Made by a program: the position numbers and the translations under genes | Shown here: positions 33,086 through 45,739 of the stretch, one piece after another | Layout of the letters: each line of letters opens with the position of its first letter | Position numbering within the stretch: position 1 is the stretch's first letter | Assembly (NCBI GenBank): GCA_033002965.1 | Contig: JAURVB010001995.1 | Location: 1 to 64,000, forward strand | DNA length: 64,000 nucleotides | Direction of reading: 5' to 3' | Origin: Piper betle | Lineage: Eukaryota > Streptophyta > Magnoliopsida > Piperales > Piperaceae | The notes under the pieces: generated by a model | The model's input: only the letters and a program-made list of their open reading frames with translations | What the model was told of the DNA's origin: nothing | Databases searched by the model: none

Positions 33086-33676
33086 AGCGGATACCTCCTC
33101 CGCATTGTTTTGGAGTATAGCAGAATCTCTCCACCACATATTAAAATAAACATAAGGAAATAGTGGAATGTACTTGATTTGTTTTATCTATTATACTACT
33201 TTGTGTTGTAATCACTAACGCAGAATTGCCTCCGCAGGTGTGCAGATACGAAAGTAGGTGATTGACAACCAGGGCATGGAGCAAATAAATATGAGGACAC
33301 CTCCTCCGCATTGTTTTGGAGTATAGCGGAATCGCTCCACTGCATATTAAAATAAACATAAGGAAATAGTGGAATGTACTTGATTTGTTTTATCTATTAT
33401 ACTACTTAGTGTTGTAATCACTAACGCGGAATTGCCTCCGTAGGTGTGCAGATACGAAAGTAGGTGATTGACAACCAGTGCATGGAGCAAAATAATTATG
33501 ACGACTCCTTTTATTATTTATTTGAGAAATAAGTGTTGCTACTGGGAAATGGTCTAAGACTGTGGGATCTTTATATATGTTTTTGTTAAATAAAAATGTT
33601 AGACATATTTTCTTAATTGTGAGTAACACCTGGCCAGCTAGGCCCACAATGTTATGAAAAATGGCGGGTCGTTACA

Positions 33677-33830
33677 GGGACTTTATTTTTGTATTGTGAT
33701 TTGCTATTAGAACATGATTTATTTTTATGATTTATAAATTTTCTAGACTTATGATTAATGTTCATTAATAGTATGTTTACAACATTTAACTTTTTAGGTA
33801 ACACCCGGACTGGTTAGGGAGGGTCATTGC
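33677..33830 (+). mobile_element. LTR type C tail
   Basis: 'gggactttatttttgtattg' to 'gtaacacccggactgg...gggtcattgca', matching 20903-21061. It is joined directly to an LTR B end on the left. Confidence 0.6.
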
Positions 33831-36110
33831 AATTGTGGTTGGGCTCTGGGTGACAAAAATCGTCACTAGAAAAAGTGATGATTCCAGCTAGTATGGGTAA
33901 GGTATCGTCAACATGTGGCCAAGACGGATTAGTATGGGATCTTTGTTTCTTATTTACTGGAGTTAAAATAGGCAAAGGATGTCCCAAGTACTGTACATCT
34001 ATGATGTAGTCTTTTATTCCACTTGTGTTCATAAAGAAACTATCTTCTCCATTTCTATTTGCAAATTCTGACAAAGCTTGTTAAGCTATGAACCGGGTAC
34101 TAGGTAAGAAGTGCAACATGTCAAACATGTGCACTAACTTGGGTATTTTCCTTAACATTTTCACAATTGTCATTTGATCAGCTTTTTTTGGCGTGGTAGG
34201 AAAGGAAACCTTCTTTCCTTCTTTTGTTGTGCTCAAAAGAGCCGTCTCCTTCTTACTTTCATTTCTTTGAGGTTGCTTTTCCTTTTCCCGCTTCTCTTCC
34301 TCGGGCTCCCTGCTTTTGCTTAGTTCATCTTTTTCTTTTCTTCGTCTGGCACCTTCAACAGCGACGTCAAATGACTTGCTATCATAACATTGTCGTCGGT
34401 GCCTTTTTTAGTATGGGAGTTTTATATTTGACTTCCCCTTTGTTGAGTAATTCTTGAATCTTCTTCATTATGTTCCAACATCTAACTGTTGATGGCCAAC
34501 CATTTGATGACATCGGCAGAAATTGTCTTTCTCTTCGTCCTCTAGCTTTGGTGGATTTTTTGGTGTCCATAGTGTAATCCTTCCTTGCTTAACCATATCA
34601 TCGAACCATCTTTCTGTATCTACAACATTGAAAGTATAATCCTCTACATTCTTCCATTCACGCTGTTGTCGGGGCATGGTTTATTGCCCTTCGTTGTTGT
34701 TCCTTTGTTGTTTTTCCTAACCTTGCTCGCTGATCAATGACAAGATTAGTTGATGCCTTAGCATTCTTCAAGATTTGTTCAAAAGTGTTGCATTGTGTAC
34801 TACTTAAGAACCAGCCAGCCGGTCTGACATTCATTGCACAAATCTTTACAAGTTCCTTAATGTCAGGCGTCTCTTTCATCTGAGATGTTAGGCTTCTAAA
34901 CCTCACATATGTTGACCGGTTCTCTCCAAAACTATCTTAAGTGCTCTATCTTTACTGGGATTTCCATTGGCTGAAAATTTTGTGTGAATTTTTCAACAAA
35001 CTTATCCCATGAACTAATTGATCTGGGAGGGCGATTATTGAACCATCTTAAGGCATTGCCATTGACAAGTGCAGGAAATTGCTGCAACTTTAACTTCTCA
35101 TTTGTTGCAATTGCTCCACACTAAATCTAAAAAATTATAATGTGATCTCCAGGATTGCTATCTTCGTCAAACTTCGTGAAGGTTGGGCGCTTGTAAATTT
35201 CTAGCAATTTTTGGTGTAAACTTCATCAGCTAAGGGAAGGAGATGCTTAGCTACATCACTTAGCTCTTTATCCTTATGTGCTATCAGTTCGGCAATCAAT
35301 GCGGTTTGTGCATCAATTGTGGATTTCAATTCATCAAAGCGGCCATCTTGAACCGATACAACTGGTGTAACCAGCGCTACTGGAATAGTTGTAGGATAGA
35401 TTGATGGAGGATAACTAACTGGTAGTGGAGCTACTGTGGTAGGAATTGATGGTGAAACCATAGACACCAAAGGCGGCACCATGGGGATGGGCACTATGGT
35501 GGTAATCGGTGGCGGAAATGCCATAGAAACTGAAGATTGGGGGATAGCAGGGTTGTACCATGTGTATGGGTACCGTAGCTAGTAGTGAGGTGACTGTGGA
35601 AACCATGTTGAATGGGGGAGTGAACTATGTTGAGTTTGACTCAGTTGCATAGTGGAATAGCATTGTGTCCAACATGGCTCGGATGATGAAATTATCAAAG
35701 GGGATGCTTGGGATATGGATCCTGAAACATAAGAAAACGTGTTATTTAGTCTAGGGGAGTTCGACAAATCCACGTTGGGTAGGGAGGTTGCCAAAGGCCT
35801 TTCCTACGAGAATGCTTATTATTAGTCGGTTGGCTCGTTGGTCCCTTTCGTCTGGACTTTGCCGGTTTGCTGGGTTGGCATCTTCTCTTCTATAATTCTC
35901 CTGTCCTTGAGCATGAAATCCAAGTAGTCTCAGGCAGTCGCCTTTAGTACCTTTTGAACCACAAGATCGGACGTGTGATACACTAAACACTACTCGTAAA
36001 CCTCCATGATTCTTCAGGTGTGTGGAAATCATAATGGGAGTTGTTAGGATCCCTCGGGAATAGAACAACCTTCTCTTTAATCTAAAGCCCACTTTGACTA
36101 GCAATTGCAC
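33831..36110 (-). pseudogene. Ty3/gypsy gag-protease remnant, minus strand
   Basis: Reading from right to left the minus strand has a Pro/Thr-rich segment followed by DAQTALIAELIAHKDKELSD (about 35300), RFRSLTSQMKETPDIKELVK (about 34905-34850, a gag capsid C-terminal part), WFLSSTQCNTFEQILKNAK, a MPRQQREWKNVEDYTFNVVD piece with FCRCHQMVGH (about 34500, a degenerate zinc-binding 'yCryHr..GH' motif), IQELLNKGEVKY, and a protease-proximal part with MNTSGIKDYIIDVQYLG. Many stops and frameshifts separate the pieces. It is a different gag lineage from that at 21.7 kb, and its right end runs into LTR D. Confidence 0.65.
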
Positions 36111-37855
36111 CTTCTCATAGAACGTGCAAGTCTATTTTTCCATCTCTCGTCTCATTGAAACACGATAAAAGTATATATAGGACTAGAAAGGGATTTATAT
36201 AATATACATGAAGAAAATTTGTCGTGGATCTTATTTTGTAAATCAAACTCAAGGGATTTCATCCTCGAGGGTTATTACTCTTGAAAATCGATTGATTAAA
36301 TGGCCTCGGGTTAAGTGGGATCCGATAAAATGCCACTTAAATCATCCTACAAGTAATAAAACCAACATATAATGGAATAGAATGTAAAATAGGGAACAAG
36401 TCTTAAACAAACCTAACAGAAGATCCGAGCGTGTTCTCACGCCAAGGCGGCGAGCTTCTACTATGTACCTACACATTAAACTAAAAACTAATGTCCACAC
36501 ATGATGCATTCACACATCCTATAGCATACACATCAATCATACTTAGATCAACCATGCATCAATCCCAATCAATATAAGATTTCCCATGCTACATTGGAGT
36601 AGATTACAATACTTACTTTGTTTACCTAATTAGCTCCTTAACATTTCTTTTAATACAATTCAATCAAGGAAATTCATATTTTTATTTCAATAAAAATATC
36701 TAACACATCAATACATCAATCCTAGCATGTTGTGATAATAATTATTACCTTTAATAAATTAATTCAGAGTTAATTATACCTTGTGCCATCGGCAATTGGT
36801 AACGGCTAGGGTTTCGTCGATGGGCTCGAGGCTTGAATTTTGCACCTGGTGGTGTCTGAAGTTTGTTCAGATTCATCTGGATGATTTTGGCAGAAGATTT
36901 GGTGGTTTCCAGCAGGTTCCTTGTAGTTTTAGGGAGGTTTTTAGGCAATTATTCAGGCAAAGCAATCAGGGCTATGGGTCGGCACCAGCTTGTTGAGCTC
37001 AACCCAATGGTGGAGACAGTGTGGTCCGTGATAGCAGCGATGACTGCCGGCGGTGGTGACGAGTCGGCCATGGTTGGTTGGTCATTCAGTTAGCCCTGGG
37101 CTGGCCTCGGCAGCGGCACTCTGTGTGGGGGAAATGCTCAGTTCAATGGGTGGTGTCGGCGGCATAGCAGCACGAACGGCAGCGGAACAGCATTGAGATG
37201 GGCAGCAATAGGGCGCGGTAATTTAGTGTCGTCCAGGCTGGGCGGCTGCCGGTGTCGTCGAGGTGGCTTGGTGACCGCACGACAGGGCCCCGTGGTGTCA
37301 ATCGGCTGCAGTGCGGCAGCCGGAGGTGGCGTAGGTACTGTTGATGAGGGTAGAGATTGTGCCCATTAGGTTTTGGGGGAAAGAAAAGGTCGGGGGTGCT
37401 TGGCGGTAATTTCATGAGTAAAACTTGACTTAACTTTGACTCTAGTAGAAAATAATAACTAACTCATAATAAATCATTAAAAAAATACAAAAAATAGGGG
37501 AAAATTCAATAAAATATATTACACACCATAACATTACAATGACATGCTTTATAACTAATAGCCCACACAAACTGCTCTGTAACGCATCCTAATGTGTTAT
37601 TTGGCTTAAAAATAATTCTACGGTCAAATACTATAATTATAAAAAATCTGGGTGTACTCTTATATATTTTGATAACTCATTCTACTGTTGTCTTCCTGAC
37701 GTTATCATCATATACTTGTACACATGACTCTCGTGGTTTATAACACACGACCGGCTTTGGGTCAGTACGCGTGTTCTAAAATTGACTCGACTTAAAATAA
37801 CTGCCGAACCGACTAGTTATAACTATAAACTTTGACTCGAGTCACGGGTTTTACA
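36111..37855 (-). mobile_element. LTR type D, copy 1 (uninterrupted)
   Basis: This is paralogous to 41570-41927, 44763-45739 and 51467-51567 taken together. Common landmarks are 'ggaatagaatgtaaaatagg' (36372 / 41644), 'catgatgcattcacacatcc' (36500 / 41769), 'aaaaatatctaacacatcaa' (36694 / 44791), the GC-rich part at 36960-37400 and 'cgtgttctaaaattgactcg' (37771). The right edge '..gggttttaca' at 37855 would be the LTR start on the minus strand (TGTAAAACCC). The left edge is not certain. It contains the single ATTCA (36658-36662) that is the empty site for the solo LTR at 41928. Confidence 0.6.
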
Positions 37856-39560
37856 ACCATCTCTCCATATAAAATTTTTGACCTAGAAATTTTAAATTAA
37901 AGAGGCTTCCCTCTCATAGCTATCTATTAAATCTGAAATCTGAAGCGAGATGTGTGCATATTTGCGACGTTTGTCGTATTCTGTAGTGCTTTAGAAATTG
38001 TGGTTGTGTCCATCCTCACTACCCGTGGTGATGCTGAAGTGGACGGTTCTACTGGTGGTGTTATCTGCATTCCTTTATAATCCAAAGCCGTCTGATCTTA
38101 TCTTGTCATGGCAGCCATCATTCCTCTCTGATTCAGGCTCATTTGCTGCCGTCTCGGTGACTATTGGCCACTGCCTCTCTACACTTGTCCTTGGTTCTGG
38201 TGGCCTCTTTGTTGTTGCCATGGGGTAGCTGGAAGCATTAGTCATTGTGGTGGTGCCAGAAGAGTTCCCTGTTGGCCCTGAGCAGTCAAACATTCTACTG
38301 CCCAATGTCGTGGTTGACTACATTTAAAGCATGCGTCTATACCCGCTCTGCATATTCCTCCAGTGATGGCGTCCACAGTTCTGACATGTTGGGTGTCTGT
38401 TCTCCCGAACTTGTCCATCCATGGCTTTCATTATAGCTGGAGCATCTATCTAATGCCTCTGTTGTGTTCCTTGATATGATTGATATTGTTAAGGGTGCTG
38501 TTGTCTTTGATCATAGCCTTGGTGGGATCGAAGCAGCCAAGATTTGCTCAGCTCCACTTGCATCTGGCACCACATCCCCAAAAGTGGCAAATCTCCTGTC
38601 AAACAGTGCTACATGAATCTCATAGTTCAAACCTTCATAAAAGTGCTCAACTCTTCATCGTTTTGTTGACACTAAATCTGGTGTAAATCTTTCCAATGCT
38701 CTGAATCGGGTCTCATATTGTGCCACATTCATGGGTCCTTGTATAAGTGTTTGAAAATCACTTTCTTTCCTCTTGCTTACATTAGGAGGAAAATATTTCC
38801 CATCAAACTCAACTTTGACTTCATCCCATGTCACATCTTGAGGTTGCCTGTCTGTAAAAGTGGAAGCCGCAACTAAAACCCACCATATTCTAGCCTCATC
38901 CTGGAATGCTCCGGCAATAATCCATACATGGTGCTCCATTAGACATGCCATACTTCCTAATATACCGACGGCTAATGAAATCCATAAGAAAACTTCTTCA
39001 GAATCTAACTTCCCTGTGAATGGACATCCTTCATTGTTCATGAACCACTCATATTACCAAAATCAAAGATTTCTATCGCCTGCCAATCAGTTTGATCCTA
39101 CTCGAATATTGAATTGCAAAAACGGTGATAGTGCTGCTCCTGTGAGTATTATTACCAAACCTTGGGGGGCCTATATGTCCATTGTCATTTCCTCTAGGTC
39201 GACTACCCTTTGTACCCCTTCCTGCCTGAAGTGGGGTGACCAGTGGAATTGTTGTAGGAGTGGTCCCTTGATGTAGCGGTGGAGGAGGAGAGCTCCCCAC
39301 GTGCCTCATCATCCACAGTTATTCTCTTCTCTTCCCGTGTCATGGCGAGAGCTAATTGTCATAGTTCTCTTCAGAATTCCTTATGATTCTGTTACATCTG
39401 CATTTGTACCTCTGCCTACTGTGCAAGGGAAGCGTTTGCTTTTGTTTGAGGGCTACTAATGCTGTGGTTGCTTCTACTATCATGGCTCTAGCTATGGCGG
39501 CTTACCCAGCTGAGCCCCATGAACCGAACCGAAATCTCACTATCATGAAAACAATCTAGA
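37856..39560 (-). pseudogene. Ty3/gypsy gag remnant, minus strand
   Basis: Minus-strand pieces in order: a short N-terminus near 39500; PPPPLHQGTTPTTIPLVTPL (about 39280); CLMEHHVWIIAGAFQDEARI with WW (about 38930); VTWDEVKVEFDGKYFPPNVS (about 38820); DFQTLIQGPMNVAQYETRFR. A zinc knuckle CFKCSQPRHWAVEC (CX2CX4HX4C, about 38285-38330) follows. Stops and frame changes break it throughout. The gag type resembles that of 21.7 kb but is far more diverged. No pol domain follows before LTR D copy 1 begins. Confidence 0.7.
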
Positions 39561-39599
39561 AGTACAACAACATATATAAAAAATAATAATAGTCCTCGA

Positions 39600-40445
39600 G
39601 CTGTCCAGGCTATACCCATCCTTTCATAATGTTCACACCCGCGGAGGCAATTCCGCATTAGTGATAAAAACGCTTAGTCATATAATTATAAGAAACAAAT
39701 TAATATATTCTACAACATCTGAATTTGAGTCTTTTAGTGATGAGCCTATGTTGAGCTTTTATTACGCCAGAAAGGGTGGCAGCCCCATCTACCTACAATC
39801 CCATGTATGCACACACACGCTACATGGCCCACGACATGTAGTTACTGATATTTGCTGTTGACTCACCCTCTCGGCATCACAAGTCCATAATGAGCCATCT
39901 TGCACCACTGCGCCTTGTCACCCCTTTCGGCATGGAGGCATGTATTTAATCTTTCAAGAAGTTTAAGGGTGCTACCCCGTGTTAGACTGAGTCAATTCTT
40001 TGACCTCGATTACGTTTGGCCTATGGTGATCGAATGTGGACTCAGGCCGACCAAGGCTTGCAAATAGGAATATATAATTTTCGAGTAATTATAAGAACCT
40101 GGAATTGTAACGAGGCACCCGCAACTACGACACACAATTCTAATATGAATGAAACTTCACTAAAGCTTTTCCTTTGTGAGCCAAATGTAGTCACAAACTA
40201 TCAAGATGCATACTTATAGAGCCTTGTTCCGAGTACTTCGAGTTCTTACCATGATTACCCCTACTCACTGATCCAATCCAAAAAATACTGCCATACTACC
40301 CATTGGTGAGAAATCTGTAAATCAAAGACAAAAAGGGTAGAAATATATACCTCCAAGCTGGACTTGGAGCAGTCTTTGCACACACATCACGTATGAAAAT
40401 ATCTTCCAACTTAATCGACTAAGAGTGGCTTATATACCAAACTAT
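39600..40445 (-). mobile_element. LTR type C-like fragment, minus strand
   Basis: 39630-40060 aligns with 46040-46560 in the same orientation: 'cggaggcaattccgcattag', 'tgcacacacacgctac', 'ccctttcggcat' and 'gactgagtcaattctttgac'. It probably is the LTR belonging to the minus-strand gag at 38-39.5 kb. The part 40060-40445 is weaker and may be a decayed continuation. Confidence 0.5.
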
Positions 40446-41270
40446 GACACCCCGAATCTGGCTCGCTTGCTAACCAAACCGGTATGTCACGGGTCCCAAT
40501 TAAGTCGGCTAACCCAAACTTAACCTAAGTGGATCAACTCTTGGTGTCTCAAGATGGAAGGTACTAATCACTATGCATCGATGAATGCACAAAAACCATA
40601 ACATGCACTACATGGATGACATAACAACCACTTTACATACCAAAATAATTATGATAAATCAATAAACATTTCGGAAATAAAACGAACAGAATCTCCCTTA
40701 AAAGTGCAATAAGGGGCTACCATATCAAGTCAACATGTATAAATACATAAATCTACATACATCCATTACAACATATTTTTCACATAAACATTTAATTCAG
40801 CCACACGAAAATATTCTATGTTTTGGGTCTCAACCCACCTGTTCATTCTATTCATTTCCACCTTTATCATTCAATCTTCACACTAATATGTATTTTGAAT
40901 CATATCATTACTTTCCATTTCTATTTACCAAAGTCTTCATCATATCATCGTTTATATTAGGCAATTTCATCACAAGAATTTCATTTTCATAATAAACATA
41001 ACAAACAACTAAAACAAATAAAATAAACATTCTATCGACGAGCATGTGTGTGTGTGTGCAGGATAGGTCACAACTCCTCCATCCAAGCGCACATCTAGTA
41101 TTTAATCCTCACCTATATATATACAAGAAACGTCAGTAACAAGTGTTACTGGTCAAGAAATATAACTGCATAGAAAACTGACAAATGACAACTAACTCTC
41201 ATTTTGAATAAAAACATTTATATACTTCTTGTGAACACTCTCCTAAGGGCATCTACTAAGGAGGCATCCA
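40446..41270. mobile_element. LTR type E start and AT-rich remainder
   Basis: It begins TGACACCCCGAATC and is the reverse complement of the LTR tail at 16091-16211 over about 110 bases. The remainder is AT-rich with a short (TG)n at 41046-41057. No coding frame is recognised. Confidence 0.4.
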
Positions 41271-41927
41271 GTTGCAGACTCGATAGCATCCCGAACTCAC
41301 TGCTCTGATGCCTCTCTCGACATTTTCTCATTTTCTTGGTCCCTTGGGACTATCGGTATATCCTAAGCCCTCTCCTTTCCTCCATAACTCTGCTAGCATT
41401 GAGCACGAAAGTTGAGTAGTCTCAAGCAGCCGCCTTTAGTACCTTTTCAACTACAAGTCCGGATGAGGCTATAATAAACAGTATCTGTTGTAAACCTTTG
41501 CGTTTCTTCGAGTGTGAGGAACACAAAATGGCAATTGTCAAGATCCCTCGGGAATGGAACAGCCCTATCACTAATTTATTGATTAAGTGGGATCTGATAA
41601 AACACCACTTAACCCATCTTACAAGTATTAAAACCAACATACAATGGAATAGAACGTAAAATAGGGAACAAGTCCTAAACGGACCTAATAGAAGCTCCAG
41701 CATGTTCATGCCTAGGCGGCGAGCTCCTACTTTATACCTGCACATCAAACTAAAAGCTAACGTCCACTCATGATGCACTCACACATCCTATGGCCTACAC
41801 ATCAATCATACTCACATCAACCATACATCAAACCCAATCAATATAAGATTTCGTACACTACGTTGGATTAGCTTACCATACTTACTTTACCAAATAAGTT
41901 CCTTAACATTCGTTTTAATACAATTCA
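41271..41927 (-). mobile_element. LTR type D, copy 2, first part
   Basis: Matches about 35870-36662 of copy 1. It ends at the target site ATTCA (41923-41927), where a solo LTR C is inserted. Confidence 0.6.
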
Positions 41928-44757
41928 TGTAAAGACCGTGAAAAAAAAATTTGACGCGGGCGCGGTCTGAGAAGGACCGAACATGTTATATTCTCTACCC
42001 GGTTAATTCTACCCGCTTAATTATTATATTTTATTATTTACCCGGTTAAATGAAATACGGGTCTAGGGGTGTTTTCACATACTCTAGCCGTCATTTTCAT
42101 TTTTATAAATGTGAAGAAGGACACCATTTTTGGTGTAAGGCGCCTTCCTCACCTTAGCCGCCTAGTTCTCCTCTTCCTTACCGGGGCTTCTTCCTTGTTT
42201 GGGTATCCTTCTTATCTCCCTATTCTTAATTTTCATGCATTCATGTCTTTTTAATTGATACTAAGCTTGATAAACATGAGAAATAAAGTCTGAAATCAAC
42301 AATAAACAACAAGAACTAAACTGAAAACTGGAATCCCGTCCATGGCCGAGTAGTTTGAAATTTTGGCAAGATGGGCGACCATAAAAATGTTTGCAAGGCA
42401 TTCCCTCACAACGCTGACATCCACTCTTGCTGCTGGGTTGAAGGGAGGGCTCACCGTGTCCCTGGTTTCCAAGTGATGGCGGAATTACAGCTAGTTATGG
42501 GCGCAGCTGCAAGGGGTGACAATGGTGATGGCAGTTCCTCTGAAATAGATGCGGTAAGGGAAGATTCAGAGGGGTAGATGCCGGTTGTGCCTTGTCGACA
42601 GCATCATGGGTTCCATCACAGCAGTACTGGCCACCGGAACAGTCCACAGTGGATGACCTTCTCGCCGGATTCATGGCGGCAAAGTGCAGAAGTTGGAAGA
42701 ACAATCATACTCCATGCAACGTCCAAAGGTGGCTGATCCTTACTGTTTTGAGGCCGGCCTGAGGTCTTGGAACATCTGAATTGGAGCAAGGTGCAAGAAA
42801 GGAGGGGTCTTGAGGCTGGGAGAAGAAGAACAGGCCTGGTTTGGTGTAGGACAGTCAACTTGGATGGCTGCTATAAAACATGGACATTGGGTTTCATCTT
42901 TGGCTGTTTTAATTCGTTGTTGGTGCCTTGTTGGGATGTTCGTATGGTTGTTCAATTGGGTTGTTGGGGAAGGTTGCATAGGGTTGAAGAAGAATATCAC
43001 AGACTTGTTTTTGGGTGCAAAGATGGAGTTTGGAGAAGAAGAAGAAGATGGCAGTTTTGTAAATATTGGTTGACTCGATACCGACTCGAGTTAAAAAAAT
43101 ATTACTAACTCGTAATAAATCTTTAAAAATAATCATTCTAATGGGTTATGGGTTAAAGTTACTTAAACTAATTAATTGTTGTACGAAATTGCCACAAGTA
43201 ATAAAAATACGGTAATGATTAACTGTCGATAATTAATCGGCGTACTACAAGCGATTAAATTAAATGGGAGGATTATAAGTTATTATAAAAATCAAGATTT
43301 TACCTTTATCATAATAAGTTTAATATTAGGAAAATAAAGTGATTATTTCAATAACAAATTAGTAATGTAGAAAATGGGTTATTAAACAATAATAGGGTAA
43401 AAAACTCACAAGCGTCGAACCTAAATAGCATAATGAAAATGAATAAAGTTCAAACTTTATTGAGTTGAATAATTTAAAATAATTGTATTAAAAATATAAT
43501 TGAATTAAAATAATACAAATTATTTTAAATAATTTAATCGAACAACTTAATTAATTAAATTGCTATGAATAATGATAGCAACTAAAAATTATATCCGTAA
43601 ACTAAATCATCAAGACCGTGTTTAAGTAATTATCATCTCAAAGGAAAATATACTAATAATAGTCATTAAATATTCATTTATCAGTTAATAATAATTTTAT
43701 AAATTGTTAAGTATTAATTATGATTTGGATAGTTAATTTAAAATGTAAAGTAGGGCATAAATGATTATGTCACATGAATAATTAATTATCTCACTAGATT
43801 TGTTGAGAATATAATATTTAATATTTTTGAATGGTTGCATACTTATGTTGTCAAATTTTAATAATGATATATATATTAGGCATTTAGGTGCATTCATTTC
43901 TACTCGAATAAAATTATACTTATGTATAATTTTATGTTCTCGTTTAGAGTAGGATTGTTGGTCATAGTTGCGAGTTCACTTACAAACTATCCAGATCCGT
44001 ATAATTATTTGAAATATTGTATTTTCCCAAGCTGGCAGCCTTTGTCGGCACTAATCTAAGAATGAACTAGGAGACAATGACTAATCTCAGAATGACCTGG
44101 GAGGCCACCTAATCTCAAAATGAACTAGGAGAAAATTTCTAATCTAAGAATGGCCTGGGAGACAATTACTAATCTCAAAATGACCTGAGAGACTTTTACA
44201 AATCTCAGAATGACCTGAGAGACAATTAATAATCCCAGAATGACCTGAGAGACTTTTACAAATCTTAGAATGACCTGAGAGACAATTACTAATGTCAGAA
44301 TGACCTGAGAGATAATTACTAAAAGACTTGTGAAACGATCAGAAAGACGGGTGAAATGATAATGGAGATTTTATTGACTTGTTTCATTTAATTATGTGGC
44401 TTAGTGGTTTTATCACTAATGCGGAATTCCCTCCTCAGGTGAGCAGCTTTGGACTGAAGAATAAAAGTGATCCAGGTTTAGTGAATTGATAATAAAAATT
44501 GGACTTCCTTAATTTTCTCTTGTGTTATAAATGTGGCTATGGGAAACGGTCCTAGACTGTGGAGCAATTGTTTTATCTATTGTCATATGCATCAGAAGAT
44601 GTTTTATTTTTATGATTTATAAATTCTAGACTTATTTGCGGTATTAAAATTCATGTTGTGGAATTATTTACCATGCTACGATTTATATTCTTGCATGATA
44701 CATATACATTAACTATATTTTTAAGTAATGTCGGGCCAGTTCAAGCGGGTCGTTACA
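41928..44757 (+). mobile_element. Solo LTR type C, complete, with target-site duplication
   Basis: 2830 bp from TGTAAAGACCGTG to CGGGTCGTTACA, flanked by ATTCA on both sides (41923-41927, 44758-44762). The paralogous LTR D copy 1 has the uninterrupted sequence with one ATTCA at 36658-36662, so the insertion is demonstrated by an empty site within the same window. Contents: a trinucleotide-free start, a GC-rich centre (42340-43070), an AT-rich part resembling 17040-17780, the 30-bp minisatellite and the conserved 3' module. No internal region, hence a solo LTR. Confidence 0.9.
44051..44320 (+). repeat. 30-bp minisatellite, about 9 copies
   Basis: Same unit as at 16216-16341 and 50361-51041, at the same place in LTR C. 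Confidence 0.85.
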
Positions 44758-44762
44758 ATTCA

Positions 44763-45739
44763 ATCATGCAATTTCATATTTTTATTACAATAAAAATATC
44801 TAACACATCAACTCGTCAAACCTAGCATGTTGTGCTAATAGTTATCACCTTTTATGAATTAAGTCAAAGTTAATTATACCTCTCTTTGTCGGCAATTGGA
44901 AATGGTTAGCATTTTCTCGCGCAGCTCGAGGGTCAAATTCGGTACTCGGTAAAATCTGAAGTTCGATCGGGTTCGACTAGCTTTCCAGTGGCCTTCCAAT
45001 AGGTTCTTGGTGGTTTTCCACTGACTTTTCCGACAAAGCAATCGAGGCTATGGGTCGGCATCAACTCAGCGAGCTCAACCCAATGGGGGTGACAGTGAGG
45101 TAGGTGACGGTAGCGATGATTGCCAACTATGGCGACGAATCAACTGGGGTCGAGTTGGTCATCCGATTGGCCCTCTGCCAGCCTCGACGAAGGTGCCGGG
45201 TGCAGGGGAAATGCTCAGAGGGTTGATTAGGTGTTATCGGTGGCATGACGGTGGTGGAGCGGTGCTGACAATGACGGAACAATGTCAAGACTGGCGGTGC
45301 TAAGGCGTGGTGATTAGGAGTAGTGGAGGCTGGGCGGCTGCTGTGGGTGCTCGCAGTGGCATGGCAACAACACAGCGGGGCTCAGCAGTGGTGCGGCAGT
45401 AGGAGGTGGCATCGGCAGCAATGACAAGGGTGGAAATGGTGGCGATCAAGGTTTTCGGGCAAAGGAAAGGTCGGGGGGTGCTTAATGGTAATTTCATAAC
45501 TAAAACTTGACTAGTTTTTTACTCGAGTTAAAAATAATAAATAACTTGTAATAAATCCTAAAATATCCAAAAAAGGGGGTAATCCCTTAAAATATAATGC
45601 ATACCATAACATTACAACGACATGCTCTATAACTAATAACTTATTCAAACTGCTATGTAACACGTCCTAATGTGTTATTAGGCCTAAAATAATTCTATGG
45701 TCTAATACTAATATAGAAAAAAATTCTAGGCACAGTCTT
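44763..45739 (-). mobile_element. LTR type D, copy 2, middle part
   Basis: Matches 36663 to about 37650 of copy 1, including the GC-rich part (45030-45480). It is interrupted at 45739 by a rearranged Ty3 element and resumes at 51467. Confidence 0.6.

Larger units (their letters stand above)
30973..33676 (+). mobile_element. LTR B-like, long form, carrying two TRIM solo LTRs
   Basis: It starts TGTAAAAAC (interrupted after 9 bases by a TRIM LTR) and continues from 31143 ('catgaaaattattac'). It joins the LTR A/B common part near 31640, contains a long run of 109-bp repeats and ends CGGGTCGTTACA at 33676. It is followed by LTR C sequence, not by a primer-binding site. The segment about 33300-33425 repeats 33095-33220, a local duplication. 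Confidence 0.7.

Noticed and set aside
34224..34457. Plus-strand ORF MLCSKEPSPSYFHFFEV...
   Set aside because: It is the antisense of the minus-strand gag remnant.
42371..43136. ORFs in the GC-rich centre of solo LTR C
   Set aside because: Non-coding LTR by structure and flanks; the frames are not kept in the LTR C copy at 16750-17040.
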